Below are positions 8,624 through 18,482 of a DNA stretch of 63,061 nt, in pieces. Both the position numbers and the translations under genes were made by a program. Numbering within the stretch: the stretch's first letter is position 1; every line of letters begins with the position of its first letter. This stretch comes from Solitalea agri (GTDB lineage: Bacteria > Bacteroidota > Bacteroidia > Sphingobacteriales > Sphingobacteriaceae), in assembly GCF_023914155.1 (NCBI RefSeq), contig NZ_JAMWYS010000034.1, forward strand, positions 1 to 63,061. The letters are read 5' to 3'. A model generated the notes under the pieces. That model saw only the letters and a program-made list of their open reading frames with translations. It was not told the origin of the DNA and searched no databases.

Positions 8624-11515
8624 ATGAAGTTAGATATCAATTACAAAGAGGCTTTTGAAGGCCGCCATATTGCTCCGGGTTCGGAAGATACCCAGAAGAT
8701 GTTAAAAGTGATCGGTGTTGATTCGATTGATCAGTTGATCAACGAAACCGTTCCTGAAAAGATCCGCCTGAAAAAACCTCTTAATTTACCTCCTGCCAAA
8801 ACCGAGTTTGAATACCTTGCCAGCTTAAAGCAAACCGCTTCTAAAAACAAAGTTTTCAAATCGTATATCGGTCGTGGTTATTACGATAACTTCACTCCAA
8901 ATGTAATTTTGCGTAACATCCTTGAAAATCCGGGATGGTACACCCAATACACTCCTTACCAGGCTGAAATTGCTCAGGGTCGCTTGCAGGCATTGTTGAA
9001 TTATCAAACAATGATCATCGATCTTACCGGTATGGAGATCGCTAATGCTTCATTATTAGACGAGGGTACAGCAGCGGCCGAAGCAATGTTTATGCAATAC
9101 TCATTGCGTAAAAACAATGGTGCTAATGTATTCTTCGTTTCTCAGGAAGTATTACCTCAAACTATCGACATTTTAATGACTCGCTCAAAACCTTTGGGTA
9201 TCGAGTTATTAATCGGCGATCATCAAACTGTTGAATTGTCAGAAAACATGTTTGGTGCGATCGTTCAGTATCCTGCAGCTAACGGTGAGGTTTATGACTA
9301 CACCGAGTTTGCTAATAAATGTCATGCGAAAAATATCAAAATCACGGTTGCTGCAGATATTTTAAGTTTGGCCTTGTTAACTCCTCCTTCGGAATTTGGT
9401 GCCGATATCGTTGTTGGTTCTGCTCAACGTTTCGGTGTACCGATGGGTTACGGTGGTCCTCACGCTGCTTATTTCGCAACTAAAGAAGAATACAAACGCT
9501 CAATGCCAGGCCGTATCATCGGTGTAACTATCGATGCACAAGGCAATCAAGCATTGCGTATGGCTCTTCAAACGCGTGAGCAACACATCCGCAGAGATAA
9601 AGCTACTTCAAACATTTGTACAGCGCAGGCATTGTTAGCTATCATGGCTTCTATGTATGCGGTTTACCACGGACAAGAAGGGGTTAAGAAAATCGCTAAC
9701 CGTACACACGGTATGGCGGTATTATTAAAAGAGGCGCTTACTTCTTTAGGTTATTCGGTATTAAACAAATCATTTTTTGATACCATTACGGTAGATGCCG
9801 GAAGCAATGTAGGTTCTATTCATAAAGAAGCTGTTGATGCTGAAGCTAACTTCCATTATAAAGGTTCTAAAGTTGGTATAGCCGTTGACGAAACCACTTC
9901 GGTAGAAGATATCAAAACCATCGTTAAAGTATTTGCCAAAGTAGTTGGTAAAAACCTGAATGATGTGGATGTTGACGGATTGGCTGCTAATCTGAATTCA
10001 CCTATTGCCGATAATTTGCAACGTAAATCAGCATTCTTCACTCACCCTGTGTTCAATACACATCACTCTGAGCATGAGATGTTGCGTTATATCAAGAGCC
10101 TTGAAAATAAAGATCTTTCATTGAATCATTCAATGATCTCTTTAGGTTCTTGTACAATGAAATTGAATGCTACTGCCGAAATGATCCCGGTTACCTGGGC
10201 TGAGTTTGGTAAGCTTCACCCATTTGCTCCAATGGATCAGGTTGGCGGATATGCACAAATGATTTCAGAATTAGAGCAATGGTTATGTGAGATCACTGGT
10301 TTTGCCGGTGCTAGCTTACAGCCTAACTCAGGTGCACAAGGTGAATACGCTGGATTAATGGTGATTCGTGCTTATCACGAAAGCCGTGGGCATAGTCACC
10401 GTAACGTGATCTTGATTCCTTCATCAGCACATGGAACCAATCCTGCTTCTGCTGCTATCGCAGGCTTCAAAATTGTAATTACCAAATGTGATGAAAATGG
10501 TAATATCGATGTTGAAGACTTACGTGCTAAAGCAATTGAAAATAAAGATAATCTGGCTGGCTTAATGGTTACTTATCCTTCAACTCACGGTGTGTTTGAA
10601 GAAGCGATCATTGAAATTTGTCAGATCATCCATGATAATGGCGGTCAAGTTTACATGGACGGCGCAAATATGAACGCTCAGGTTGGTTTAACCAGCCCTG
10701 CTAACATTGGTGCCGACGTTTGTCACTTGAACCTTCATAAAACCTTCTGTATTCCTCATGGTGGAGGAGGTCCTGGTATGGGTCCAATCTGTGTTGCTAA
10801 ACATTTGGCTCCATTCTTACCTGGTCATGCAGTGGTACAAACCGGTGGTGACAATGCAATACATGCGGTTTCTTCAGCTCCATGGGGTAGTGCAAGCATC
10901 CTGGTTATTTCTCACGCATACATTGCAATGATGGGTGGTGAAGGCTTAACCAATGCTACTAAATACGCCATCTTAAATGCCAACTATATCAAATCTCGTT
11001 TAGAAAACGATTATAAAGTTCTTTATTCAGGTGCTAACGGTCGTTGTGCTCACGAGATGATCTTGGATTGCCGTTCATTCAAAAATTTCGGTATTGAGGT
11101 AACTGATATCGCTAAACGTTTGATGGACTATGGTTTCCATGCTCCAACAGTATCATTCCCGGTTCCTGGAACGGTGATGATTGAGCCTACCGAATCAGAG
11201 CCAAAAGTTGAATTAGATCGTTTCTGTGAGGCGATGATCGCTATTAAAAATGAGATCAACGAAGTTGAAGAAGGTAAAGCAGATAAGGATGACAACGTAT
11301 TGAAAAATGCTCCTCATACTGCTGCTGTAATTACTGCTAATGAGTGGGAACATTCGTATAGCCGTCAGAAAGCAGCATTCCCATTACATTGGGTAGCGGC
11401 TAATAAATTCTGGCCTTCAGTTGCTCGTGTAAACGATACATATGGCGATCGTACATTGGTTTGTTCATGTCCTCCAATTGAAAGCTACATGGAGGAAACG
11501 GTGGCCGCCAATTAA
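8624..11515 (+). CDS. gcvP: Glycine dehydrogenase (decarboxylating), P-protein of the glycine cleavage system
   Basis: The 963-residue protein has the full length of the fused P1+P2 type enzyme. It decarboxylates glycine with PLP and passes the aminomethyl group to the lipoyl arm of H-protein, in the cytoplasm. The PLP-binding motif NLHKTF places the Schiff-base lysine at residue 706, followed by the glycine-rich [10 protein letters not shown] loop. The N-terminal half starts with the family's RHIAPG-like segment. Codon use is strongly biased (GGT, CGT, CTT/TTA, AAC), suggesting high expression. It stands alone with its own promoter and terminator; gcvT and gcvH are not in the window. kbl and tdh, which make glycine from threonine, lie 8 and 15 kb downstream. 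Confidence 0.97.
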   Translation: MKLDINYKEAFEGRHIAPGSEDTQKMLKVIGVDSIDQLINETVPEKIRLKKPLNLPPAKTEFEYLASLKQTASKNKVFKSYIGRGYYDNFTPNVILRNILENPGWYTQYTPYQAEIAQGRLQALLNYQTMIIDLTGMEIANASLLDEGTAAAEAMFMQYSLRKNNGANVFFVSQEVLPQTIDILMTRSKPLGIELLIGDHQTVELSENMFGAIVQYPAANGEVYDYTEFANKCHAKNIKITVAADILSLALLTPPSEFGADIVVGSAQRFGVPMGYGGPHAAYFATKEEYKRSMPGRIIGVTIDAQGNQALRMALQTREQHIRRDKATSNICTAQALLAIMASMYAVYHGQEGVKKIANRTHGMAVLLKEALTSLGYSVLNKSFFDTITVDAGSNVGSIHKEAVDAEANFHYKGSKVGIAVDETTSVEDIKTIVKVFAKVVGKNLNDVDVDGLAANLNSPIADNLQRKSAFFTHPVFNTHHSEHEMLRYIKSLENKDLSLNHSMISLGSCTMKLNATAEMIPVTWAEFGKLHPFAPMDQVGGYAQMISELEQWLCEITGFAGASLQPNSGAQGEYAGLMVIRAYHESRGHSHRNVILIPSSAHGTNPASAAIAGFKIVITKCDENGNIDVEDLRAKAIENKDNLAGLMVTYPSTHGVFEEAIIEICQIIHDNGGQVYMDGANMNAQVGLTSPANIGADVCHLNLHKTFCIPHGGGGPGMGPICVAKHLAPFLPGHAVVQTGGDNAIHAVSSAPWGSASILVISHAYIAMMGGEGLTNATKYAILNANYIKSRLENDYKVLYSGANGRCAHEMILDCRSFKNFGIEVTDIAKRLMDYGFHAPTVSFPVPGTVMIEPTESEPKVELDRFCEAMIAIKNEINEVEEGKADKDDNVLKNAPHTAAVITANEWEHSYSRQKAAFPLHWVAANKFWPSVARVNDTYGDRTLVCSCPPIESYMEETVAAN

Positions 11516-11546
11516 GTTTTGCAATTAAGAATTCTTTTAATAGATA

Positions 11547-11581
11547 AGCCCAACCTTTAAAACGGTTGGGCTTTGTTTTTT
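11547..11581 (+). terminator. Rho-independent terminator of gcvP
   Basis: Stem AGCCCAACC/GGTTGGGCT (11547-11555 and 11564-11572) with an 8-base loop, followed by TTGTTTTTT. It lies 31 bases after the gcvP stop and just before the convergent gene end. Confidence 0.85.
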
Positions 11582-11598
11582 GCTATAACTATTGCTGA

Positions 11599-12564
11599 TT
11601 AATTAGATTTTGTTTTTAGATCTCGCCAATACATAAACATTCCCCATGAGGCAGCACCTGCGTAGGTAATTGAATTGTCTTTATTGATTTTTATGAAATA
11701 TGCGCCTGTCCACGTAAATGGGGAAACGGCAGGGAAGCTAGGGTAGTCCATCTCATTGCCGGCATGGTGAGTGACTATTAGGGTGATATTATTGTCTACT
11801 GATTGTTCGCTAATCACGTTTCTTATTCCTCCAAAAATACTTCCGCCCGAAACATTATAACTGGCATGGTTAAGTCGGTTGTCGATTTTGATAGTAGGAC
11901 CTGCATTGATGAGTTCTGCTGTCATTTTGGCCCGGCAAAACTCACTGCTGAAAACCCTTTTTATATTTAGATGCAGATCTTTAAAGGCGGTGCCTAGTGC
12001 TATTGACCTATTTTTTCCTTGTTGATTTAGTTGACGTGCCTTGGTGGAGTCGCAAGAAGTCCACCAATTAGCCGGACCTGTTGTTTTGCTGAAATCCACG
12101 CCATTGTCGGCATCGGCATGTCGTAGAATAATGGCATAAGTGGCGTTGCTTACAGGGAGTTTTCTTAGTGTTGCCCAGCCCTGCAGGTAAGCATTATAAG
12201 GGTCGGTTGCGTGTGTTCCATGAAAAGCCGCATAAGGTTGGTCGAATGAATCATCAGTAGCTCCCAGTGCATATATTCTTGTTGGGGCTTTTGCTTGATC
12301 CTTCCAGATAACATCTATGGCCACTACTTCAGAGGATGTAATTCTTTGAATTAATCCATCACTAGTTAACTGAATCTTGGGGTCACTTGATGAAAACTCT
12401 GCGGGTTCGTTCGTTTCTATCTTGAAATTGGCTTTGTTGACAAATAAAAGATCGTTTTTGTATTCAAGTGAAGTTATTTTGGGTCGATTCTCATTGCTGT
12501 CATTTTTCTTACATCCGAAGGCAATGAGCAGTACCAGCAGAATAATTTTGAAATGGTTCTTCAT
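11599..12564 (-). CDS. Histidine phosphatase superfamily lipoprotein
   Basis: The ATG at 12564 is preferred over an upstream in-frame start because it directly begins a lipoprotein signal peptide (MKNHFKIILLVLLIAFGC) with a Cys for lipidation; the mature protein would be membrane-anchored in the periplasm or outer membrane. Residues about 25-95 look like an Ig-like domain. The C-terminal domain has ILRHADADNG, an RHG-type phosphohistidine motif, a later SSEFCRA segment and a second catalytic-type HH in IVTHHAGNE. These fit the phosphoglycerate mutase/histidine phosphatase fold. The substrate cannot be deduced. It is monocistronic and converges on gcvP. Confidence 0.75.
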   Translation of the reverse strand: MKNHFKIILLVLLIAFGCKKNDSNENRPKITSLEYKNDLLFVNKANFKIETNEPAEFSSSDPKIQLTSDGLIQRITSSEVVAIDVIWKDQAKAPTRIYALGATDDSFDQPYAAFHGTHATDPYNAYLQGWATLRKLPVSNATYAIILRHADADNGVDFSKTTGPANWWTSCDSTKARQLNQQGKNRSIALGTAFKDLHLNIKRVFSSEFCRAKMTAELINAGPTIKIDNRLNHASYNVSGGSIFGGIRNVISEQSVDNNITLIVTHHAGNEMDYPSFPAVSPFTWTGAYFIKINKDNSITYAGAASWGMFMYWRDLKTKSN

Positions 12565-12849
12565 TTTAAATTTAGATTTAATTATATGATCTAAAACAGA
12601 TTTTTTATACCGATTCAGTAAGAGCACGTGAATGAAAAATCGTCTGAAATGAAGTGAATATGCCCTTGAAAATTCTAGTTTGATGAATTCTTAAAATAAA
12701 GTTGGATGAAAGTTTTTAGTTTTGCGCTTACTATCAGCAAATTATGGAAAAATATTGACTGATTTTTCTCATTGGGCCAAATTTTTTTAATTGGCTAATG
12801 AAGGTATTTGGCCTCAGAATTTTGGATGGTTCTGTTTGAAAGTTATGGG

Positions 12850-13497
12850 TTAGATTAGATTATTTGTCTTGGCAAAAAGTGTTAGCTCTGCCGCGTTTTT
12901 TATGTCAAGTTTTCTGAAAATATTGCGTCGGTGTGTGGTAACTGTAAATTCGCTGATAAACAGCTTTTGGGCAATTTGTTTGGATGTAAGGCCCTGAGAA
13001 ATGCCTAATATAATTTCAATTTCCCGTTCAGATAGTTTGAATTGCTCATTATCAAATGGCGTAAACGGATTGCTGCCCATTACTTGGTTATCACTTTCAA
13101 GAAGTGGGAAAAACTGCTCTCCGGCTTTTATTTTTTTAATAGCATAAATAAATTCATTTAAGTCAAATGATTTTGGAAGATAACCATCAACGCCCATTGC
13201 CTGAAATTTTCGTACATAATCAATGTTATCATACTGACTTATCATCAAGACTTTAACAGCAGTTTTTTTGGTATTTAGTTGTTGCAAAGTCTTATAACCA
13301 TCTAGTTCTGGCATATTTATGTCCAAAATAATAAGGTCAACATTTGCAGTCTCAAGAGTTGTTAGTAGTTCTCGACCGTTGGGAACTTTTGCAACCACTT
13401 CTCCTAATATATTCTCCCTGATAATAAGCTCAATACTGTCACTGATCAGCTTATGGTCATCGGCAATTATTATCTTATAGTTTTCTGCAGCTGTCAT
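12850..13497 (-). CDS. LuxR/NarL-type response regulator
   Basis: The 215-residue protein has a receiver domain (acidic pair D13-D14, phospho-acceptor Asp59 in LILDINMPE, Thr/Ser and Lys further on in SQY and LPKS) and a C-terminal LuxR-type helix-turn-helix (about 152-212, LSEREIEIILGISQG...SKQIAQKLFIS). It should bind DNA when phosphorylated by the kinase encoded just upstream. Its ATG overlaps the kinase stop codon as ATGA, so the two are translationally coupled. Target genes are unknown. Confidence 0.93.
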   Translation of the reverse strand: MTAAENYKIIIADDHKLISDSIELIIRENILGEVVAKVPNGRELLTTLETANVDLIILDINMPELDGYKTLQQLNTKKTAVKVLMISQYDNIDYVRKFQAMGVDGYLPKSFDLNEFIYAIKKIKAGEQFFPLLESDNQVMGSNPFTPFDNEQFKLSEREIEIILGISQGLTSKQIAQKLFISEFTVTTHRRNIFRKLDIKNAAELTLFAKTNNLI

Positions 13498-15386
13498 ACC
13501 GGAATTTCTATGATAAACGTAGTTCCATTAATGCCACTATCAATTTTATATTCGCCATTTAAATAACTTACTCTTGCCTTTATACTCCTCATCCCGATGC
13601 CATTATTTAATGATTGGTCACTATTAAAACCTTTTCCGTTATCCTCCATAATGATCTGAAGCGTTTCGTCAAATAACAAGCATTGCAGGGTAGCTTTTGA
13701 TGCTCCCGAATGTTTAATGGTATTTTGTAGCAGTTCACTCATAATTCGATACGACATTACCTTAATCTTTGGCTCAATAGTTTCGATATCTCCTTTGTGA
13801 ATAAATTGAATATCAACGCCTGTATTAGTAGTTCGGAGCAGTGTTAGCTGAATGTTTATCCTGGGAATTAATCCGTCGGATTCTAAGCCTTTAGGCATTA
13901 AGTCGCTGGTGATTTCTCGGACGTCTGTATTTATCTTCTTCATGCCTGCTAAAAGTTGTTCTCGAAACTGCTCCTCCTCTATGCTTATTATAGGTGTTTT
14001 TGCAAAATAGCTTTGCGTCATGAGGCGGAGTCCATTCAACGTGTTTCCAACTTCGTCATGTAAGTCATGTGCGATGCGTGTTCGTTCGTTTTCCTGTATT
14101 TCTAATAGCGAGGTTGATAGTTCTTGCTTTAATTTAATACTTTCTATTATTTTTCTCTGTAATTCATCTTTCTCTTTTTTATACTTATAAATAAAAAAGA
14201 AGGTTAAAACGGTAATTTCAAAGGCCAAACCATTTACAATGTTTCCAGGGCGAAGAAGAAATAAGCGACCAAGTTTAAATGAAGCCGCGATATAACTTAC
14301 AAATCCGGCTAATAAAAGGGCAGAGGAGAGGAAGTATAGAATTGCATAATATTGTTTTCTGACTACTCCGTATAATAATGTAGAGATTAATAAAAAGAAA
14401 CCAGCTATGGTATAATAATAAACAATTGTTCCTCCTGTTTTATAGATAGTTGATTGGTAGTTGAATGATAGCGAAATAATCAATAATGCTGTAGAAAAGC
14501 CAAGTGAAATATGGTTATACCAGGTTAAATAAGTAAATAACCGTGGGTTCGAATTATGCAGATCAGTAAACAAGATGAATACCCTGCTGCAGAAATAAAG
14601 CGCCATTCCTGTAAAGAAAGCTTCATGAATGTAACTCCAATACCTAAAGAAATCCCCCCCAAACTCCATCGAATCAAAATGAAATTCGTCTAGAATGAAG
14701 CCTAATATTATAAGAATGTAGCAAGCAAGGAAAAAATGAAGCTTGTTTTTAAGAACAATCCAAAGAATGATATTGGCAATTAATGCCAATAAAAAATAAC
14801 CGATGTACTTTCCGATCAGGTAGCTATAGCCAATTTCAAAAAACATCAGCTCGTTTGTGTTTGATATATCGATAGGTGTGTAAATATTACTGGCGGTTGT
14901 ACGTTTAATTTTAACCAGTAAAACTTTTGTTTGCTGTGATTTGAACTTAACATTGAATGTAATCCCCCTAACCGGAAAGCTTCTTTCAACTAAAGGGATA
15001 TGCATTGAACTACTGTCAATTAAAGCTAAAGTTCCATTTTGAAGTTCAAATAGTTGGAATGCTAATCCATTATTATAGAATGAGTAGGTTATCGACTTTT
15101 CATCTGCAGAGCTGTTTTTAAGGGCTATTGCCAACCAATAATTGCATTTGCTTACGCCCATGTTAAAAGGTTGCTTGGGTGTAGGATTATTAAACTTATC
15201 GGTTTGCAGGTTTTTAAGGACTTCTTCTTCTTTAAAATTATTGCAGTCTTCGAGGTATTTATAATAATGAGTAAGGTGGAAGTTTCTTTTTGTAGCTATG
15301 TCTAAGGTGTCCAGTGGGAGTTGGGCAAAGATTTTACTGCCATGGAGTAGAAATGCCAAGCAAACAAAAAACAAACGATAGCTCAT
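13494..15386 (-). CDS. 7TM sensor histidine kinase, HisKA_3 family
   Basis: The 630-residue protein starts with a signal peptide ending in IFAQ, then a periplasmic domain (about 22-185) resembling the 7TMR-DISM extracellular type, seven membrane helices (about 190-400), a short coiled coil and a HisKA_3 dimerisation domain with the HDLHDE motif (His440), and an HATPase_c domain with NTIKHSG and DNGKGFN boxes. It should sense an extracellular compound, possibly a carbohydrate, and phosphorylate the adjacent response regulator. It heads a two-gene operon with a 4-base overlap. Confidence 0.9.
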   Translation of the reverse strand: MSYRLFFVCLAFLLHGSKIFAQLPLDTLDIATKRNFHLTHYYKYLEDCNNFKEEEVLKNLQTDKFNNPTPKQPFNMGVSKCNYWLAIALKNSSADEKSITYSFYNNGLAFQLFELQNGTLALIDSSSMHIPLVERSFPVRGITFNVKFKSQQTKVLLVKIKRTTASNIYTPIDISNTNELMFFEIGYSYLIGKYIGYFLLALIANIILWIVLKNKLHFFLACYILIILGFILDEFHFDSMEFGGDFFRYWSYIHEAFFTGMALYFCSRVFILFTDLHNSNPRLFTYLTWYNHISLGFSTALLIISLSFNYQSTIYKTGGTIVYYYTIAGFFLLISTLLYGVVRKQYYAILYFLSSALLLAGFVSYIAASFKLGRLFLLRPGNIVNGLAFEITVLTFFFIYKYKKEKDELQRKIIESIKLKQELSTSLLEIQENERTRIAHDLHDEVGNTLNGLRLMTQSYFAKTPIISIEEEQFREQLLAGMKKINTDVREITSDLMPKGLESDGLIPRINIQLTLLRTTNTGVDIQFIHKGDIETIEPKIKVMSYRIMSELLQNTIKHSGASKATLQCLLFDETLQIIMEDNGKGFNSDQSLNNGIGMRSIKARVSYLNGEYKIDSGINGTTFIIEIPV

Positions 15387-15393
15387 ATGAATG

Positions 15394-15401
15394 CAAATAT
15401 A
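15394..15401 (-). promoter_or_regulatory. -7 box of the two-component operon
   Basis: On the minus strand this reads TATATTTG, a perfect TAnnTTTG, 7 bases upstream of the kinase start codon. No clear TTTG sits 19-20 bases further up, so only the -7 element is supported. With so short a leader the mRNA would be nearly leaderless. Confidence 0.35.
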
Positions 15402-15517
15402 GACCTATTTATTGTTTGAAAATCAATTGAACGGAAGGGAAGAGGCAAAATCAAAGTTGAAAATCATTATCAACAGTAAGAATAGGCCGATAGAGGAATT
15501 GATCATTTTTTTACTGT

Positions 15518-15898
15518 TTAGAGAACCGATGTAATCCACCATATGTTTCCAAATGGGTCTATAATCCCTCCGGTACGACCGTAATCTTTGGTCTCTGGCT
15601 CTACAATAGAATAACAACCGGCTTCAATGGCTCTTTTGTAAGTTACATCAGCATTGTCTACATAAATGAAAAGAGCTGATTGTCTGGAATCCCATTCCTT
15701 TGAACTATTACTGTACATAATGGTGCATTCGCCTATCATTAATTCTGCATGCATAATCGTTCTGTCATCTCTCATGGATCTGTAAGTTTCAGAAGCATCA
15801 AAAACTAACTGCATAAAAGGTAAAAACTTGGTGGCCTCATCCAATATCAGGTAAGGCATAATGCGTTGATGCCGTTCAAATAAATTGGTATTTTCCAT
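15518..15898 (-). CDS. VOC/glyoxalase-fold protein (PhnB-like)
   Basis: The 126-residue protein has the two beta-alpha-beta-beta-beta units of the vicinal-oxygen-chelate fold. It begins with a region like the PhnB/glyoxalase family (IMPYLILDEATKFLPFM) and ends with TGGIIDPFGNIWWI, the usual last strand. The family holds metal-dependent lyases, dioxygenases and resistance proteins; the active residues here do not define a reaction. It is divergent from the YceI gene and stands alone. Confidence 0.8.
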   Translation of the reverse strand: MENTNLFERHQRIMPYLILDEATKFLPFMQLVFDASETYRSMRDDRTIMHAELMIGECTIMYSNSSKEWDSRQSALFIYVDNADVTYKRAIEAGCYSIVEPETKDYGRTGGIIDPFGNIWWITSVL

Positions 15899-16135
15899 GA
15901 TTAATTATTGATCTTGATTTTATGTGTTGAGAAGCACATTTATGAGTATATCCGCGCAGAACTTGGAAGTGAGTTGGTATTATAAATGGCTTTGCCTAAT
16001 AAATGTAATTTAAGGAATTATTATGGTTGTCGCTTGTTTGGTGAGGCTTGTAATTCTATTTTTTTTCAATACAGCAAACTATTTCCCTTATTAGGAACGT
16101 TTATTAACTTGCACATTCTTAAAAATCTTAAATAA

Positions 16136-16750
16136 ATGAAAAAAATTCTGCTTTTAACACTCTCAATCATCGCATTCGTTTCTTTTGCCTTTATATCGGC
16201 AAAAAGTGATGAAGTAACTTATAAAGTTGATGTTTCTCAAACCAATGTTGTTTGGTTTGGCAAAAAAGTAACCGGAATGCATTCGGGTTCAATACAGTTA
16301 TCAGAAGGGTACGTTAGGATGAAAAATGATAAGTTGGCAGGTGGAACCTTTGAATTTGATATGAAGTCAATAACGGATATCGACCTTAAAGACCCTAATT
16401 ACAATGCTAAACTGGTGAATGACTTGAAATCTGATAATTTTTTTAATGTTGAAAAATTCCCTACGGCCAAGTTTGAAATTACGAAAGCAAAAAGCTTAGG
16501 TAAAAATCAATATGCCGTGACAGGAAATCTAACTGTTAAAGGAATTACTAAAGAAATTCAATTTCCTGCATTTGTTTCAGTTTCTGATAACGGCGGTGCT
16601 TTGGCTATTATCAGTAATAAGTTTAAAGTAAACAGAACGCAGTTTGATATTAAATATCGTTCTGCCAGTTTCTTTGAAAGTTTAGGAGATAAAGCCATTG
16701 ATGATGACTTTGAACTCGAAATAACTCAAATGGTTGCCCGCCGTCAATAA
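16136..16750 (+). CDS. YceI family periplasmic lipid-binding protein (copy 1)
   Basis: The 204-residue protein has a signal peptide (to about residue 22, ending SFAFISA) and the YceI lipocalin-like barrel: Y-x-V-D at 29, V-x-W-x-GKKVTG, FDMKSIT, a FFNVEKFPTAKFEI segment and a C-terminal FEL strand. YceI proteins bind isoprenoid or amphiphilic ligands in the periplasm. A close paralogue follows 232 bases later under its own promoter, and a terminator hairpin lies between them. Ligand unknown. Confidence 0.9.
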   Translation: MKKILLLTLSIIAFVSFAFISAKSDEVTYKVDVSQTNVVWFGKKVTGMHSGSIQLSEGYVRMKNDKLAGGTFEFDMKSITDIDLKDPNYNAKLVNDLKSDNFFNVEKFPTAKFEITKAKSLGKNQYAVTGNLTVKGITKEIQFPAFVSVSDNGGALAIISNKFKVNRTQFDIKYRSASFFESLGDKAIDDDFELEITQMVARRQ

Positions 16751-16770
16751 TTTTGGAAAATGGAAGAAAA

Positions 16771-16801
16771 CGAGAAAGGCAGCTTATTACTGCCTTTCTC
16801 G
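16771..16801 (+). terminator. Hairpin terminator after the first YceI gene
   Basis: CGAGAAAGGCAG and CTGCCTTTCTCG form a perfect 12-bp stem around the 7-base loop CTTATTA, followed by TTATTATTTC. It separates the two YceI genes transcriptionally. Confidence 0.8.
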
Positions 16802-16915
16802 TTATTATTTCAATATATTTTCCCTGTCATAAAACATTTGCCTTATTTATTCTGTAATGTATTCTCTGATTGCTTTATTAGTGGTTAGTCGTAACACAAA
16901 TGATACAATAAAGTT

Positions 16916-16947
16916 GTTGCAACAAATAATGTTTAAACATATATTTG
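16916..16947 (+). promoter_or_regulatory. Bacteroidota-type promoter of the second YceI gene
   Basis: GTTG at 16916-16919, a 20-base spacer, then TATATTTG at 16940-16947, a perfect TAnnTTTG. The coding start is 35 bases downstream. Confidence 0.6.
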
Positions 16948-16982
16948 TATTGTCAAATTAGAAAAAAGTAAAATAACCCGAT

Positions 16983-17579
16983 ATGAAAAAGTTAACTACA
17001 GTTTTAACATTGGTTGCAGCAACCGTGTTTTTTGCATTTACAGCTCCTGAGAAAAAAGCCGATACTTACAATGTTGATGCAGCTAAAAGTACAATTGCCT
17101 GGAATGGTAAAAAAGTAACTGGTGAGCACACAGGTAATATCAAATTTGCAACTGGCAGTATTCAGTTTAATGGTAAATCAATTACCGGAGGTTCTTTAAT
17201 TGTTGATATGAACTCTATCACTTGTACTGACATCACCAACCCTGATTATAACGCTAAATTGGTTGGTCACTTAAAAGCTGATGATTTCTTCGGAACAGAT
17301 AAATTCGCTACTGCTAAAATTGACATTACAGGTTCTAAGTCTTTAGGTGGCGATAAATATGAAATCACAGGTAATTTAACTATCAAAGGTATTACCAAGC
17401 CAATTACCTTCCCTGCAACAGTTAAGCAAGTGAAAAATGCTTTAGTTGGTGCTGCAGATGTAACCATTAACCGTACTCAGTTCGACATTAAATACGGTTC
17501 GGCAAGTTTCTTTAACTTAGGTGATAAAGCGATCAATGATGATTTTACTTTGAAAATCTCTTTAGTAGCTGCTAAATAA
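16983..17579 (+). CDS. YceI family periplasmic lipid-binding protein (copy 2)
   Basis: The 198-residue paralogue of the upstream protein has a signal peptide (MKKLTTVLTLVAATVFFAFT) and the same landmarks: YNVDAAKSTIAWNGKKVTG, DMNSITC, FFGTDKFATAKIDI and FDIKYGSASFFNLGDKAI. Both copies share the FDIKYxSASFF motif, so they arose by tandem duplication. Codon use in copy 2 is more biased than in copy 1, suggesting higher expression. It sits between its own promoter and a strong terminator. Confidence 0.9.
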   Translation: MKKLTTVLTLVAATVFFAFTAPEKKADTYNVDAAKSTIAWNGKKVTGEHTGNIKFATGSIQFNGKSITGGSLIVDMNSITCTDITNPDYNAKLVGHLKADDFFGTDKFATAKIDITGSKSLGGDKYEITGNLTIKGITKPITFPATVKQVKNALVGAADVTINRTQFDIKYGSASFFNLGDKAINDDFTLKISLVAAK

Positions 17580-17608
17580 GTTATTTTAAATAATTAAGCT
17601 AAGCAATG

Positions 17609-17638
17609 AAGCACCTCCAATTGGAGGTGCTTTTTTTT
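17609..17638 (+). terminator. Rho-independent terminator after the second YceI gene
   Basis: AAGCACCTCC/GGAGGTGCTT pair around the loop AATT (17609-17632), followed by a run of T to 17638. Confidence 0.9.
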
Positions 17639-17716
17639 GTTTAGTCGAATGATAGTTTTTCTATTGATGTTCACTAAGATTTCTTTGTAACTTAACGCTA
17701 ACCAAATATTTTATTT

Positions 17717-18391
17717 ATGAAAAAAATATTCTCAATCGTAATTGCTTTACTGGCTACCCATATAGCAATTGCTCAGGATTTTGCTGGCAGTTTTAAAATG
17801 CTTATCAGCGGCGACGAAGTTAAACAGCCCGTTGAGATGACTTGTTATTATAAGGACCAGGCATGGGCAATGCAAATGTCTCCAGAACAAATGAAAGGTG
17901 GGAAAGTTAGGATTGTGTACGATGCCAAGACAAAGGATACTTATACACTGATGGACATGAATGGTAATAAAATGGGGTTTAAAGGTAAGGCAAAAGATAT
18001 TGAGGATATGATCAAAGATAAAGCTGAGCCTAAAATAACCCAAACCAATGAAACCAAAACCATTGATGGGCATCCATGCAAGAAAGTAATTACCGAAACA
18101 GACGATTCATTAATTGATATGTGGGTTGCTCAGGATATGAATTTTAACTTGCAATCAATATTTGCTAATATGAAAAGCTCTAAGGGCGGCGGTTCATCCC
18201 GTAATATGGCTCAATACGCAAAATATTTTAAAGGCCCTTCCTTAGAGACTTTAGTAACCGATAAAAAGAAAGGAACGAAAACTACCATGCTCATTAAGGA
18301 AATAAAAAAAGGGGATATACCTGAAGGTATTTTCAGCACTGAGGGATATCAAATAATGGATAGCCCCATGGGAGGAATGGGTAAAGAGTAA
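17717..18391 (+). CDS. DUF4412 domain secreted protein
   Basis: The 224-residue protein has a signal peptide (MKKIFSIVIALLATHIAIAQ). The mature part alternates strands with conserved features of DUF4412: YDAKTKDTYTLMD, a middle motif in which the Thr/Ile-rich TKTIDGHPCKKV leads into a second half, and a C-terminal GIFSTEGYQIMD. Family function is unknown; the fold is probably a LolA-like or beta-sandwich periplasmic protein. It follows the YceI pair in the same direction but beyond a terminator. Confidence 0.75.
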   Translation: MKKIFSIVIALLATHIAIAQDFAGSFKMLISGDEVKQPVEMTCYYKDQAWAMQMSPEQMKGGKVRIVYDAKTKDTYTLMDMNGNKMGFKGKAKDIEDMIKDKAEPKITQTNETKTIDGHPCKKVITETDDSLIDMWVAQDMNFNLQSIFANMKSSKGGGSSRNMAQYAKYFKGPSLETLVTDKKKGTKTTMLIKEIKKGDIPEGIFSTEGYQIMDSPMGGMGKE

Positions 18392-18406
18392 TTGGAGTTA
18401 ATAGCA

Positions 18407-18475
18407 TAGACCATAGTCCATAGAAATAATCCGCTAGGAGATTTTTAGGTACTATGGTCTATTGACTATGGTCTA
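18407..18475. repeat. Imperfect 18-bp inverted repeat between convergent genes
   Basis: Arms at 18407-18424 and 18458-18475 match with one mismatch around a 33-base loop. The arms carry CCATAGTCCAT/ATTGACTATGG, related to the hairpin core at 4.9 kb. It fills the 91-base gap between two converging genes and may act as a terminator in both directions or belong to a dispersed repeat family. Confidence 0.6.
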
Positions 18476-18482
18476 AATCTAT

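Noticed and set aside
12775-12813. GGCCAAAT/ATTTGGCC inverted repeat downstream of the response regulator
   Set aside because: Only 8 bp with a 23-base loop and no T-tract; too weak to call a terminator.
15423-15617. 64-residue minus-strand frame beside the VOC gene
   Set aside because: Overlaps the VOC coding region in another frame; the remaining part is low-complexity and has no family.
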